Positions 47,291 through 61,100 of a stretch of DNA of 64,000 nucleotides are shown in pieces. The stretch is from NCBI GenBank assembly GCA_026874595.1, contig CM049316.1, positions 43,541,695 to 43,605,694 of the forward strand, in the 5' to 3' direction. Position numbers and translations under genes: made by a program. This stretch comes from Sipunculus nudus (lineage: Eukaryota; Annelida; Sipuncula; Golfingiida; Sipunculidae). The notes under the pieces were generated by a model. It was not told where the DNA came from and ran no database searches. It worked only from the letters and a program-made list of their open reading frames with translations. Each line of letters begins with the position of its first letter. The stretch's first letter is position 1.

Positions 47291-49620
47291 TTTAGCTCAG
47301 CTGACTATAAGTGATCTGAGCTGTAGTCGTGGTCCCTTGTCCGTCGTCCGTCTAGCTGTCCGTCCGTCTGTCCGTAGATGTGGCACGTTTTAAAACCGCA
47401 AGACCTAGGAATCAAAAATTTGGCATAATGTTAGATGTCACCAAGATCTCCTACCAAGCCGAAAACTGGGTCTTTGCGACTTCGTTCCTTTGAGAAATTA
47501 AGGAAAACCCTCAATTTTTTATTAAAAACCCATTTTCACACTTCAGGACTGCCTAATATTAAAACCACTCATCTGTTTTTTTCTCATATTTACCATAAAT
47601 AATCCTCTATATAGTTCCTATGTACATGCCAGAAATTAGGTCTGTATTATATAATTTAAAAAAAGTTATGGGCCCAAACATAATGCATTTTGTAAATAAT
47701 CAGGAAAGAAATTTGATCACTGAACACAAAACTTGTTAAAGCTAAAGACTTTTTTTCAGTAATATAACTTTTATTAATCAAAATTAAATTCTATACCCAA
47801 AATTATATCAAAATCTTTTAAATTTTTTAAAATATTAGCAAAAATAAAAAATTGGTACCTTAAATTTTGCCCAACTTTGACCATGTCACGTTTTTTTTTC
47901 CTGTAACTGCTGTGGATTAAATTTTCAAAGCATGTTTTTGTTAGCATTTCAACTGTTAACACCAAAATTTGAAACCAGTTGATCAAAAACTGATGTCAGT
48001 ATTGCGTAACTGTTTTAAGTTATGGGCCCAAACATAATGCACTTTTTAAAAAATCAAGAAATATATTTACTCCCTTAACAAGAGGATTGCTGAAGCTAGA
48101 GATTTTTTTGTCAGGGATGTAACATTATTTAATCAAGATTCAATTGAATACCCAAAATTAGTTCTGAATTTTTTAAATTTTATAAGTTATTAGTATAAAT
48201 ATAAAATTAGTAACTTAAATTTTGCCAAACTTTGACCATGGCACGTTTGTTTCCTGAGGGCACTTGATATAATTTTCATATCATGCCCACATAAGGATTT
48301 CATCTTTGTAGTTTAGAAAGCTGAAAGAAATTTGCCTAAAATGTAGCTTTTATTAATGTTTTTATGAGACCATGTCAGACCCATGCAGGCTCTACCCAGC
48401 ACCTCATCAGTCACCTGTATGTTGACCTTGTTGACCTTTCAGCAAATTATGCACGCTTAAGGCGAGGCATACACTGGGGCAACCAGGCAGCTAATGCCCA
48501 GCCACAGTTGATCCAGGTGTCCAACCCAACTCATCTACTAGTTGTTTTGAAAAACAACATAACAATAAACAATAAATTAATAATTTTTTATTGGTTTTTA
48601 ATAACAAATTAAAGAAAAAATTAATAGAAAAGGAATTAGTTAGTTGATAATTAGAGGAAATAAACTTGCAGTTACTGATGATGTAAGAATCTTGTATGGA
48701 TGGATAGAATGTCAATGTCAATGTTATTCCAAATAATACCATGCAGTCACCTATGGTATTTTTCAGTTCAATTATAATGATAAAAAAATAAATCATATTA
48801 TTCATTGCTAATCATTGGGGATCATATGAAGGAAATTAATGATAGACAAAGATGCAGTTGATAATATTAATCTAGATTCCTACAGTGTGACTGTCTAGTG
48901 TGTAGATTGATGTGAAAGTAGTAAAGTGAATATATTACATTTATTTTTTTAATATAAATAAAAGCCATTAAACCAGGTACTTATGATCATTATTTTAATT
49001 TATGAATTTTGTATATTCTGGATTCTCAACATCATTGTTTGGCTAAAACTGAATAAATACTAGACATTGTGCGAATGCTTTGCAAATGTATTTGAATACA
49101 AATATGAATATGTACTGCATTAAAAAATTTTATTGAATAAGAATGGGAATTCAGATAAAAATGAAACTATTTGAATATACCAGTGCAGATACTGTCAAAA
49201 TGTATTCATGAATACATTCAAGAATATATTCTATAATATTATTTTAATAATCATTTCAGTTATATTTTATTTTTAAAAATCATATGATTTTCTTCTTATT
49301 TTTTTAATAAAAATTATATTGGCACAATATTCGTTATTAAATTGTAATAAATATTTAAACTCTTTTATTTATGTGCTTATAAGTTATATGGCCAAGTCAA
49401 AATCTGTGTGACAATAGCACCCCATTTGTTAATAAAATAAATGAAATCAATCCTCTTCCCTGTCTCCAAAGATAATATCAAAATCATACATAAGCTTAAC
49501 ACCAACAACTCATAATAAAGCTTATATTTATTACCACACAAAACCAGCATGTGCCTCATTTCCAAATTATATTTTTTATCATATATAACAGCTGAGCGCC
49601 GTGACCCATGGGTCCCTTGT
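47291..49620 (-). mobile_element. modular Helitron-like element, core B, minus-strand copy
   Basis: Read on the minus strand it starts at 49620 with CAAGGGACCCATGGGTCACG and GCTCAGCTG, holds two core units beginning at ~48255 and ~47895 (ACGTG.CAT.GTCAAAGTT.GGC), and ends at 47291 with a GCTCAG..CTGAGC hairpin and TAAAA. The part 48270-49590 is unlike the intron 9 copy and may hold other insertions. That both ends belong to one element is inferred. Confidence 0.5.
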
Positions 49621-49754
49621 GTTCAATTTGTGAAGAAGATTCAGGTCTAAAGACAAGGCCTTAATTCTGTAAAACCTTTTTCTTAAAACCAGCTATTCAT
49701 CAACCTTTTATTAAGCATGTTTGTGAATTTTGGCTAACTCTGTGTATATAATAA

Positions 49755-49990
49755 TGAACTGTAGGTGATTCCTGCTAAGAAAAGTTCTTATAATATACCT
49801 CTGTGACGGATGCATGAGCTTGTTTATCTACAAGATGTTGTTAAACACGGTACATGCGTGAATGTTGACAAACAGAAAAACCATCTAACCTAAGGTGGTT
49901 GGTTGCATGCTAATGTGCGGAAGTTGAAAGATCACTAGTTGCAAAACACTCTTTCAAAACTCCGGTTTGTCTGATTTACCGCCAGATGTC
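49755..49990 (+). repeat. dispersed ~240-bp repeat, copy 1
   Basis: Shares with 62278-62500 an ordered series: ATTCCTG.TAAGA, TACCTCTGTGA.GGATG, TTGT.TATCTAC, GGTTGGTT.CAT, AAGTTGAAAG.TCACTA, CAAAACTC.GGTT. Same orientation, moderately diverged. Family unknown. Confidence 0.7.
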
Positions 49991-50290
49991 CTCATAAAAT
50001 GAAGTTGATTCAGCTTGGATAATCTCTTTTATAAAATGTTCAAAGGATTATCTTAAATATAGTTAACAGATGTCAGATAACGGAATAGGCCCCATTAAGT
50101 TAATTTTTATTAGGTATAATGACAGCATCCTTGCAAAAGTAAAAATTGCAGATAGGGTGGCAGATGATTAAAATGTGAAATCTCGGGTGACTGATACTAA
50201 ACTTTCTTGAACGGGTTATGTAAATAAGTATCCCTTTATTCCCACAGAAAGTGACCCCCGCTCTAAATACGATAGAGATATGTGCCCTTG

Positions 50291-50652
50291 CAGGGGCGGA
50301 TTTAGGTGGGGGGGGGGGGGGGGAGCGCAGAGGGCAGCCCCCCCCCCCCACCCCTTCGACCTAACAAAAAAAATCTTGAAAAAAAAACTCAGTATACACA
50401 GTCAGTGCATAATGAAAATTAAAGAACAAGTGTATAGAACAGTTACAATGTATGTCTTGTTTCATAATGCATTTAACAACCCCAGATTGCATGCTTACAA
50501 CCTAAAATTTCTTAAAATTCTACACCTGGGAGGCTGGTATCCCCCCCCTCCCCCCCCCCCCCCCCGGGCGCTACGCGCGTCGGCTCACCTGCTTCGCGCC
50601 CTCGCTATGTGAGCCCCCGCCCCCCTATTCTTAAATCCTGTATTCGCGCCTG
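50291..50652. mobile_element. G/C-run hAT-like MITE
   Basis: 362 bp. Left end CAGGGGCGGATTTAGGTGGG, right end CCTATTCTTAAATCCTGTATTCGCGCCTG (inverted, imperfect), with long poly-G and poly-C runs just inside both ends. Target duplication is weak. A solitary end of the same type is at 39291-39306. Confidence 0.6.
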
Positions 50653-51218
50653 CTCTGTTCCCTCTGAAACCTGAAACAAGGCCCATGATCGGATCTGTAA
50701 GGTGCCTGTGCTGCATCTCTTTCTTCAAGTAAATATAATAATCCTACGATAATTTTAGAATTTGGTCGTGGTCCAATTAATAAGTTATTCCTCTTTAAAC
50801 TTTGCTCATAAAAGTGCCCTTGGCATGCACCAAACTCTCCCCGCAGATAAATTCCTCCCTGTACGCTATCTTCTGAGTATATTTGTGTCGCATGGACTCC
50901 CCTTATCGAACCTTATAACAGGTTTATATTTCCCTGTATCTCGAAACCGCCAGTGGGGCCTGCCATTTTCCGCGTACTACATGCACACTTGCACATGATC
51001 AAGTACTGCATGTGGCAAGTTAATGCACATTGACCCTAAGCCATTCTTGATATAAACAGTGCTGCCACCATGGGTTTAACAGACAAAAATTATATAATCT
51101 TAAAAGAGAAAGTATAAAATTTTCAGGAAAAAAAGTATGAAAAAATTACAAACCAATGCCTAATAACGCATTTTTTGTACAATTTTACATCATGTGATAC
51201 CGTCAAACAAGGTAAGGT

Positions 51219-51221
<3 letters not shown>

Positions 51222-51268
<47 letters not shown>
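51222..51268. repeat. (AT)n microsatellite
   Basis: About 23 AT dinucleotides, interrupting otherwise unrecognised intergenic sequence. Confidence 0.95.
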
Positions 51269-51270
<2 letters not shown>

Positions 51271-52687
51271 CAGTTTTCAGTGATTTTGAAAAAAACATTG
51301 ACATGATCTCAGAAAAAAAAATCGTCGCTAGTAAAATGCACTATTATGAAATATTGACAGAGCATGTCTACTGCACTCAAATAGTTTCGGTTAACAGCCT
51401 TTAATCACACCCTGATCGAGGATGATGATTTTAGAAAAAAAAATATAAAAAAGTACCCCTGAAAAAGTTATTGAAAATAGTCAAAAAAAGTCTTGCCTGA
51501 AAAGGGTCTCTTACTTTTAAAAGTATAGATGTAGAGTGGCAGCACTGTATTAGCTATGGAAACTTCTGAAAATTAGTTTCCCTTAATCAGTCATGCAGGG
51601 GAAACGTAAGGGAGTTTGAGAAAAATATGCTTCATATGTATATGCGAAAAATTATAACTGCACGATCAGACACGAGTTATTAATTGGAATTACCGGAATA
51701 AACGAGTTTTGGCTTAAATTGGCCGGTGTGTCTGCATGTATAGTGTTTGCAAACCCATATATCACTGAGCACACCGAGTTCCAGCTATAGGTCCAACTGG
51801 AGTACGGTTGTTACACTATTAGTCACGTTGCTTCTAGCATGAAGAAGATACAATTCTGCCTTCCAGGTCTATTAATAACCTTACCTTCGTGTACTCGGTA
51901 CGGTTCGATATCAGACCGCTGACGTTCTCCTCAGATTACCTTTTTCTCGTGATTAATAATAAAATTTTTAGACCGGTGGTCGTGACAATCGAGTCAGAAT
52001 CGGAGGGACTTGAACAAAGAGCCTTAAACCATTAATATGTTTGTAGAATATTAATCAGGCATGCCCAATATATACATGTGTATATGTACATATTATCAGT
52101 GGTTAACAAGAATATTGCGAATCATCCCATATTTTTTGTATAGGTGACTCATACGTGGCATGCAGCACCTGGTTAATTTACCAGACTGGCCCAGTCAATG
52201 AAATGGCTCTGACTGTGTCACACTTAGTGTCGGTACTGCTACCACGCGGCAACTGACATAACTAATTACTTCTCTCTAACCCTTCTATTTAGTGATAAGA
52301 ACTAAAACTGAGTTACGTCGCGTCTATCGGTACAAGGAATCACGTTTCATTTGAAACATTTTAGCAGTAAACATCAGTACACTAAAGCCTAGGCAGGGCT
52401 ATTAATTTACCAATACCGTCATGCAGCCTATGGCGCAATTCCTTCAACCTGCATATACCCAATATTGATCTGCAGTTTTTCATATGGCAGTTTTTCATAT
52501 GACAGGGCGAGTGACAAATGCTTATGCAATATAAATACGTGTATCTACTGACGACAGCGTAAACTTGAGCTGATAATGGCACAACTGGGCGCTTGGCTCA
52601 ATTGCGACAGTTGCATGCTCTCAAGGTAGCATGTTTGCATCTCGCTCTGGCTACTTTGCGAAGAACAGCTGAAATATATGATCAGCA

Positions 52688-52688
<1 letters not shown>

Positions 52689-52731
<43 letters not shown>
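52689..52731. repeat. (TA)n microsatellite
   Basis: About 21 TA dinucleotides. Confidence 0.95.
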
Positions 52732-52734
<3 letters not shown>

Positions 52735-53326
52735 GTAATGGGTCATATACTTAATAACTACATGCATAATTACTTAAATGTCATAAAATGCAGACCTTCA
52801 CTAGTCTGGAATTGTGTATAAGGGGAATTACTCGAACGCGATTATGAGAGTTCTCCTAAACAACACTATTTACTGGATTACACGTTTTTATGGAATATGT
52901 TGTAAAGGTACAAAATTTACGTTAATTTCTGATGAAAGCAGACTTCAATGCGGAACTGACGACTGAAGTGAAAGATTTTTCACTGGACATATATGGGGCT
53001 GCGTACATAAAGTGTATACATAAAGAAGGTGTGCCCAGCAATAGCTCGATCTATGAATTGTTCTGGAGTATTATGGTCTTCTATATCTAGATTTATCATT
53101 TGAAAAAGATCTGGTAAAGCGCCATCCAGAAAGTTATTTTCAGAAGTAAATTATATTTATTATTTAGTCCAGCTTATTAACGATGATCTTGTCATACAGA
53201 GTCAAAAGAATTGCATGAGTGAGAAACGAAAGAAGAATGAAAGCTTTGACACAGATGGTCTCTGAAAATTAGTACTAATAATGTACAAAATAACATTCGC
53301 CACATTTTATTATTCTCAATATTATA

Positions 53327-53415
53327 ACTATTATTATTATTATTATTTTATTATTATTATTATTATTAACATTATTATTATTATAATTATTATTATTACT
53401 ATCATTATCATTATA
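53327..53415. repeat. (ATT)n trinucleotide tract
   Basis: Imperfect TTATTATTA run of about 90 bp. Confidence 0.9.
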
Positions 53416-53602
53416 TTTTCCATAATAATCTTTTACTTATACTGATTGGATATCGTACTTTGCGTGGTACTATTGGTGCTTTTATTGTAGAACTCCAGAC
53501 TTGGAAATCACTCTTTGCGTGTCAGACAGACATGCGGACTGACAGACAAACCCAAAATCAATGTTCCCCGTTCCCCGACTGCAACTGATATTGAATCAAC
53601 TA

Positions 53603-56361
53603 CAGTCGAACCTGTCTAATGCGACCACCCATTGGACCGGGCATGCACAAGTGGTCGTAATAGACAGGTGTTTGTATTAGACAAGTTAAGAAAATTTGGG
53701 AACTACACAAATTTAGATGCATGTATGACGGAAGTATGCATAGTAGTAGGCCTGTCACGTTTACATGTTTAAAAGACTCCGTTTCGATTAATTTCTGTCA
53801 ACGTTTACAAAACGACAGACCATTTACACGAAAAGCAACGATATACACTCTGTCGGTCCTCTTTACCATCGTCGGTAAACCTGTAATACGAAGGAGTTTA
53901 CAGTCTGTAAACTCCTCGGTAAAACCGATATATCAGAAAATATTATTTGATAACCCGGAAACCAATCGCGTATTGAGGTGGACTTTTGTGTGAAATTTAA
54001 TGAGGCTTTTACTATTGTAAACAAGAATTTACGCCCTTGGGATTTTTAGTGATACAGGGTTTCTTTTACATAAGATGTACACAGGCGTGCCGCCGGTATT
54101 GAATTTTTACATCGCCCTTGTGACTATGCTCTCATTATTTACTGCCGCTGTAACCCACGAAAATGAATGATCACCACGTGTTGCTGCCGAATTTGCATTG
54201 AACCTTTAGTTAATTGACCATCAAATGTTGATATAATCGTTGCTCACTCCTACAAGTGCACAAGCGCTGGTTTATATAGGTGGTGAGAAACTGGACTACA
54301 CATGTACCTGAATTGGTAACCACGGTGTCAGTGACGACACGTCATGTCATTGGTTCTTTTCATCTCATCTTCATAGCCCTGGAGGCAATTCTTCCGAATT
54401 TTTATCATGCGGGCCATTTATAAGGCCTTACGGAAAATGCAATTCAGGCCGTGGGGCAATTTCAACCTGTCTCAAATCAGTTCTTAGATCAATTAGAATA
54501 CGGGTAGTCGACAAGCGACTACGTGTATCCGCCGAAACCAGAGTGGGAAGGGTGATGTGAGGCAAGGATTGAGGGGCAAGGGTAAATAGAGAGAGGCGTG
54601 TTGCATATAAGCATTGATGTCTGCAGCCGAAATGTGTATGTAGGTGGCGCCACCTGCCACAGAATCCAGAAAGTTATCCAAGTTGTATACAATTGCAAAA
54701 TTTTAGGCAGATAAGTCAAACTACTGCCGAGATATGAGTGATTTTATCCCACGGCAGACAAACAGACGGACGCTGTGCAAAAATGGTTGCAAGTGGCGCC
54801 ACCAGTTTTGCGTGTGATAGGGAGCTATGTGAGATCTAAACACATGCTTAATTTCCGGAGGAGAAATTATACTAGTCCTGAGATATAAGCCTGGATGTCT
54901 GCAGCCTGAACGTGAAAGTAGGTGCGCCACCTGCCACAAAATCGAGAAAGCTATCCAAGGTGTATATACATGCAAAAGTTTATTTTAGGCAGAGAAGTCA
55001 AACCACTGCCGAAATATGAGTGATTTTATTCCACGGCAGACAAACAGACGGACGCTGTGCAAAAACGGTTGTAGGTGGCGCCACCAGTTTTGCGTAAGAT
55101 AAAATTATCTATATGTGACATCTATATACATGCTAAATTTCAGGAGGATACGTCAAACAAGTCCTGAGATATAAGCCTAGAGTCTGCAGCCTGAACGTGA
55201 ATGTAGGTGGCGTCATCTGTCATAAAATCAAGAAAGCTATCCAGAATTAAAACACATGCAAAATTTCAGGTGGATAAGTCCATTCACTGCAGAGATATGA
55301 ATGATTTTTATCCCAAGGCAGATGAAAAAATTGACGCTGTGCAAAAATGGTTGCAGGTGGCGCAAACATTTTTATGTATGTTATAAAGCTATCAAAGGGC
55401 TACAATTATTCAACTTTTTTTTCCTGATTGGTCAAACGAGTCCGAAGATATGTGAGTTAATGTGTCAAAACAGACGCACAGGTGGACGCACTGGAGAGAG
55501 GAAAGGTCAGAGGTCAACGCAAAATATTTTGGCACAAGTTCACATGTGACCCGATAATCGTGTAAAGTTTCGGAAAAATCTTTCCACTGGTCTCAGAGTT
55601 CTATTCCGGAAACGAACGCGACGTCGGCGGAACCCGGTCAAAAACATAGTATCTGCAAAACTTTGTTTTGGCGGATACAATTATGGCTGTCAGAAATTTG
55701 CGGCGGAGGCTACGTTAACAGCCTGGGAGCAGCTGCTTAGTTAATTCTCTTGTGAAACATTTTTAATAACATTTGCGCTTCCTTTAAACCCCGCGTTATA
55801 AAAAAATCTTCACACCCCCATATGAACGCCTAAATGTTTTTTTTCTGACGTCACTGGTTTCTAACATTACTTTCTTCATAGGAATTCATAGATTTTCTAG
55901 ACTTTGTAATAACGCCTTTCATGACACACTGAATAGATCAAAGACACGGGGGTACAGGTCAAAGATTCACTACGGGGACCTCCATTCATGTGTGGTCTTA
56001 CGCGTGCGAGCCATTCACGTGGCCTAGCCGAAGCTTCGGGCCCAGGGTTGGCCAAGGGTCCTCCCAAACGACCACCAGTAAAACAAACATCGGAGCAAGT
56101 GACCGCAACTTCACGCATGTTAAAACAACCGACCGGTCAGCGCTGGTCAGTGAGAAGCTCAATGAGTGTCCCCATTAGGCAGGTCAATATACCACTTTGG
56201 TCGGGAAAAACTGCCCGTAATCCGTAATAGTCAGGTGGTCGTATTTCACAGGTTTTATCTATAGATAATATAACGGAATTTCTAAAGGGATTGATTTCCA
56301 GTTGTCATAATAGCTAGTTGCCCGCAATTCAGGGGTCGTCGTTCAGACAGGTCGGACTGTA
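53603..56361. mobile_element. TIR element (pogo-like ends) hosting a Helitron
   Basis: TACAGTCGAACCTGTCT on the left and AGACAGGTCGGACTGTA on the right are inverted with one mismatch; the outer TA is the likely target. GCGACCACC/GGTGGTCGTA motifs recur near both ends. Without the nested Helitron-like element (54493-55675) about 1.6 kb remains. Short open frames near 53721-53993 and 55988-56227 do not resemble a transposase. Confidence 0.7.
54493..55675 (-). mobile_element. Helitron-like non-autonomous element, copy 3
   Basis: 1183 bp on the minus strand, diverged from the intron 9 copies. 5' TCCGCCAAAACAAAG; 3' hairpin GTAGTCG-CTTGT-CGACTAC with a perfect 7-bp stem, then CCCGTATTCTAA and T. 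Insertion again between A and T. It retains GGTGGCGCCACC palindromes in a tandem core. Nested in the TIR element 53603-56361. Confidence 0.75.
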
Positions 56362-56744
56362 ATTTGAAACGGTTGGGCAGATTGGTTAACATAAACCAAC
56401 AAAATTGGTTAAAAATTAACCATCCGAAACGCAATATTAAATAGCTACTAAATTTGGTTGAATTCAGCCACTACACCTGGCTGAAAATAATAAATATGTA
56501 AAAGTATTCTGCATACAACAGTGATGCAGACTGTATATGCTCAAATATCAAGGTAAACTAGACTGAAAAAAATCAATATTGTCGACAGATATGGTTTGGC
56601 ACATGGCCGAGATTAGTTACACTTAGCGTTGCTACTAAACAAGAACTGTCATCCAGTTTAAATCGATTTATTCGCAAAATATTGGTAGTTTAGTGTAAAT
56701 ATGAATTTTCTGTAAAATACTACTGAAAATTAACAAATTTTTGT

Positions 56745-57040
56745 GGTATTGGAATTTACATTTTGCATGTTATACTTTTGGTTCCCTGATTGCAGATCTC
56801 TTGAATTGGAAAAGCGCACTCTGCATTGTATCATTGGTGTTCTAATTGTAGAATTGGAAATGGCTCTTTGCGTGGTATACTATTTGGGCTCAAATTGTGG
56901 AACTCTAGAACTGGAAAACGCACTTTGCGTGGTGCCATTGGTGCTCTGATTGTAGAACTGGAAATCGCTCTTTACGTGGTAATATATTAGTGCTTTGATT
57001 GTAGAACTCCAGAATTCGATATTGAACTTTGCGTGGCACA
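56745..57040. repeat. irregular ~47-58-bp tandem repeat
   Basis: Four to five degenerate units with CTTTGCGTGGT, ATTGGTGCT.TGATTGTAGAA and CTGGAAA.CG. Anchors at 56867, 56923, 56970 and 57028. A similar unit lies alone at 53458-53525, on the far side of the TIR element. Confidence 0.75.
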
Positions 57041-58055
57041 ATTATTAACTTGTGCTCTGATCGATTATATACCACTATGAGCCAGCATATAGTGAGTATA
57101 TACATCAAAGTTATGTCTGAAATTATACACACAAAGCAAGAGAATGTTATTAAAAAAAAAACAATCATTTATAATTCTTATCTCATTTCTTGTATACAAT
57201 TAATTCTATATTAAATAGTTATATACTTTAAAATCTAAAACTTCAACAGTTACCATGTTAAGTATGCAAAATCTTTCCTACTGTTTTGACAAGATACATT
57301 ATGTTCGGGTCTACAATTTCTATAAATTACTCAAAATTGACCTATAATTTCTGGCATATATACATATATGAAATATAGAGGAAAATATTTATGCCAATAT
57401 GAACTAACAAACAAAAGTGGACTTTATATTACACAGTCATTTGAGTAATTTCAAAACCAACACTTCAGGGTTTTTTTTTCCTGTATCAGCAAGTGCCGAA
57501 GAATTTATTTATTAAATTACTACAAGATGACAACTGAAGAGAAAAAGAAAAGTGAAAACAAAACATACAATTAACAACTGGGCTATTATGCAGTTTAATA
57601 ATCTCTGTTATACCAAAAAGTAGCCTATAACACTGAGAAAATAGCGGCAATTCCATGATAACTCCTATTAGATGGAATCCGACATGGGTTATTTTTTTAC
57701 TTAAGACCTCAAAATAGACCTTGTTCAATAAATATTGAGTTATTTAGGGCTTTCTCCTCCACACGCTTCTGGCATCTATTGACATTTTTGGACACTTTCA
57801 CACCCCGTCCCCTTTCCGGGTATTTTTTAACGTGGTTCAAATTGGAAGGTGCGCAGTTACATTTCTGGATATCCACGGTTCTAAAATTTTTTTTCTTTAA
57901 CGGACTTAAAAAAAACCGTTTTATGCCCACGGGTAGAAATGAATTTTATCGAGCACTTATAGGCTATCAAGGATATACACCATATATTTGGCTGAAGGGC
58001 TATACATATAGTACGAGTTCGCAAACTAGACCTATTTGTTTATTAATTTCTGTAA

Positions 58056-58102
<47 letters not shown>

Positions 58103-61100
58103 TATTATTTGTCATACTTTTCATTCATAAAATATTGATATTTATATTGTTTATATTTTATATATAGTCCATAAAATATGGCAGAGCATCGACTTCAGTA
58201 TAGACCTTTTCCGTAGAATGAAAGTAGGCCTGTACACACTTAATTTGGCCTACATCCACACTTTAATTTTAGTAAAGCTCATTCAGCTTTGACTTACTTT
58301 GCAATAAACGAAGGTTTTGGGCAACAATGGTTAGCTTAACTGCACCTTTTTGCAGTTCTAGAAGCTACTTTATGAACGGAGCTGTGTTTCCGGAACGCAG
58401 TTCAACCATCCAACCCCCCCCCCCCCCCCCCCCCCCATTTATCATCTGTTGCTCAAGCTGAGCGATAATGGGTACCCACATATTAACCTGTTCTCAAGCG
58501 GTGTCGACAGGCCAAGATATCATATAAATCATGATCCTTCCAATTCTAGCCTAAGTGTATTCTTTAACAGAACCGGAACATCCATCTAAACAAATGTAAA
58601 ACGCTATTTCTGAAACTAAATCCGTGGGCTGCCTTGATCCCTGCCATGTTTACCGCTCCCAGTACTGCGCATGCGTGCGGAGCTCGGTCCAGATACCTAT
58701 GATTTCCGCCTGCGAAGGTTGGTGCATTTCTTTGGAAATTATACTGAAACAAGGAATCAATTACAGAGAATGTATATATAGGCAGCTGTATACCGTTTCC
58801 ATGCAACACCTGTGAAAAATTGGGATGTAATTATACATCATTCGCAACATATTTCTTGAAAATTCCGTTTTGTAGGTTTTGCGTGTCTGCACCAGGTGGC
58901 AGCATTGTCTGGGATCACTCTGGCTCAGCAGTCAATCATGCCGGGTGTGTGGACCATGCTCCGATATTTAGACGTATTTTTTTTTTGCTAAATGTCACAA
59001 CAATTTTTCTTTCACTATACTTCACGTGTGTATTCAATTCATGGTGAACTTCTTTAAATATGAAGCACGATGAAAGGTGGATAAAAATTAATGGTCAGTG
59101 CTGGTACAGACCTTCCACTACTATCAAGACAAGTGTCATCAATAATATTTTCGGGTCACGTTTTCAGCGCTGTGCAGTACTTGTATACATACAACATGAT
59201 CAGAAAATAGTCAAGACAGTTATGCACATGTTGTGAAATATTGATACCATGTTCAGATATAGTTATCTGGTTATCTCTCGCACTACCATTGCAGCTACTT
59301 TATCACTGTTTATACTTTTATTTTAATTTAAATAATCATAAATTTCCTCAGGAAATGCTGCTTTTTGGACTTTTTTCATAGTCATACTTTTCAGTTTCAT
59401 CATGTATTTTTTTTCTCAAGTTACCATTTTTAAGAAACTTTAAAGTTAATAAAGCTTTTAACAGAGCACACATTGTAACTATGAGAAAACAAGATGTACT
59501 CCTGAAATTGCACGAGTGATTTGCATTTTGAATCATTTTCATTTATTTTTTAAGTTTGCCATCATCTATATTTATATATTTATATTTTTTTTGGTGATAA
59601 TATTCAAGTAACTTATTGGGAAATATTTAAATCTGAGGACCCCTAGCAGGTATTTTTCTTTTACCTATCTTCAAGTTTCTTTGAAAAAGTGAAATTGTAC
59701 ACAAGTTTCACTTTCGCAAATTTGCTCAAATGTATAGTGATCAAGGAATCAGTTGTAATTTCATGATCAAACATCAGTAAAAATCAGTTACCTGTATAGA
59801 CCAATAATAAGAAATAAGCAGTTGTTTAGAAGTATGAACTTTCTGATCATATATAGACAGTACATAATCACCTCAACTCAGTGATATATGTAGGTCTACA
59901 TTCAGGCTAATTGTGTCATATTCTATAACCTACATGTGATTGTCTATATACAGGGACTGAATACTCTGAAATATTTAACTTTCTGCTAAGCCTAAGAAAA
60001 TGCATCTTAACATCTTTTCAAACTTGTAGTCACACTTTGCTCAGCGTAAACCTGGTTCTGCCATCTTTAATATGTGCCATCCTACATGCTAACTTGCAAA
60101 AAGAAATGACTGTTTTTAATAGTAGCGCTGTTATCTCAGAAGCATTATTGTGCAGATAAAGAGCCGTCCACGAGTGTGTTGCACTTGGGACACGAATATT
60201 ACCGGTATCTTATGTTCTGCACTCACGACACTAAAAGGTTCATGTGGACATCATATCTGCCTGTCCTAATGGTATGAAAGTTGTAAACCGAGTAATGCAT
60301 TGTCTAGCTTGACCATTTTGTCTGACACGGCTTGTTGTTTTCCCAAGCACAAAACTAACCGGGTTAGAAAATGATGAAATAGCCATTCAGAATGGCAAAG
60401 TTTATGGTAAATGCTAATAATCCTGTCGTATAACTGGTTCTGGTTTTAGCATACAAGATGCAAAGTCATGGAAAATATGTCAGAGACATGGTTTTCTAGC
60501 GGATTTAAATAGAATAAGACACCTTTGATAGGTATGTTTAATTCTCACTACAAGTCGAGAATGATCTTTTAAAGAAACCGCTGGAATATACAGAAGATGG
60601 GGGCCTTAAACCTGTAAACCTGTAAAATATATTTTGTTTTTATGTCAAACATGTTTATTATTAATTATCTGCCACTAATGTGGAAACATCTAGGTGTTCA
60701 TCTTTCCAACAGATTGGTACAAAATTAAAAAATGTCTTTCCGTGTACTTGTGTACCTGTCTGAGACAGGCAGAAAGGCATTATTACGACCGCAGAAAGGC
60801 ATTATTACGACCCCTGGCACAGTAACTAAGGAATTAAGTCTCTTTAGTGAACACAGACTTTTCTCTAGTTTGCTTGCTTAATTCATATAAAGGTTCACAT
60901 TTCTTCATCACAAAGTCAAAGTTAAGTGCAAAAAATTGCAATCGATTATGGCACTGTAAGATTGATCATTGGATCATTTGCATCAACCCAACTGATCATG
61001 GATTATAATCAATCATCAGCCCATCACTAACTTATACTTTGTAAATGATTTATTACAGACACAATAAATGAGGTGTCCAGTGAAAGACAATCTGTGATAA

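Larger units (their letters stand above)
50653..53602. other. intergenic, microsatellites only
   Basis: No exon or transposon recognised. Contains (AT)n at 51222-51268, (TA)n at 52689-52731, an (ATT)n/(TTA)n tract at 53327-53415, and one stray unit at 53458-53525 of the repeat found at 56745-57040. Confidence 0.6.

Noticed and set aside
49040-49250. Repeat rich in AATACAAATATGAATA
   Set aside because: Resembles the inside of the 12527-12934 MITE in composition, but has no terminal repeats; may be simple AT-rich sequence.
50280-50612. 110-codon glycine/proline-rich open frame
   Set aside because: Produced by poly-G and poly-C runs in a hAT-like MITE; homopolymer lengths are also unreliable.
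55988-56227. 79-codon open frame in the right part of the 53603-56361 element, possibly a transposase remnant
   Set aside because: No DDE/D signature, helix-turn-helix or CENP-B-like pattern is visible.
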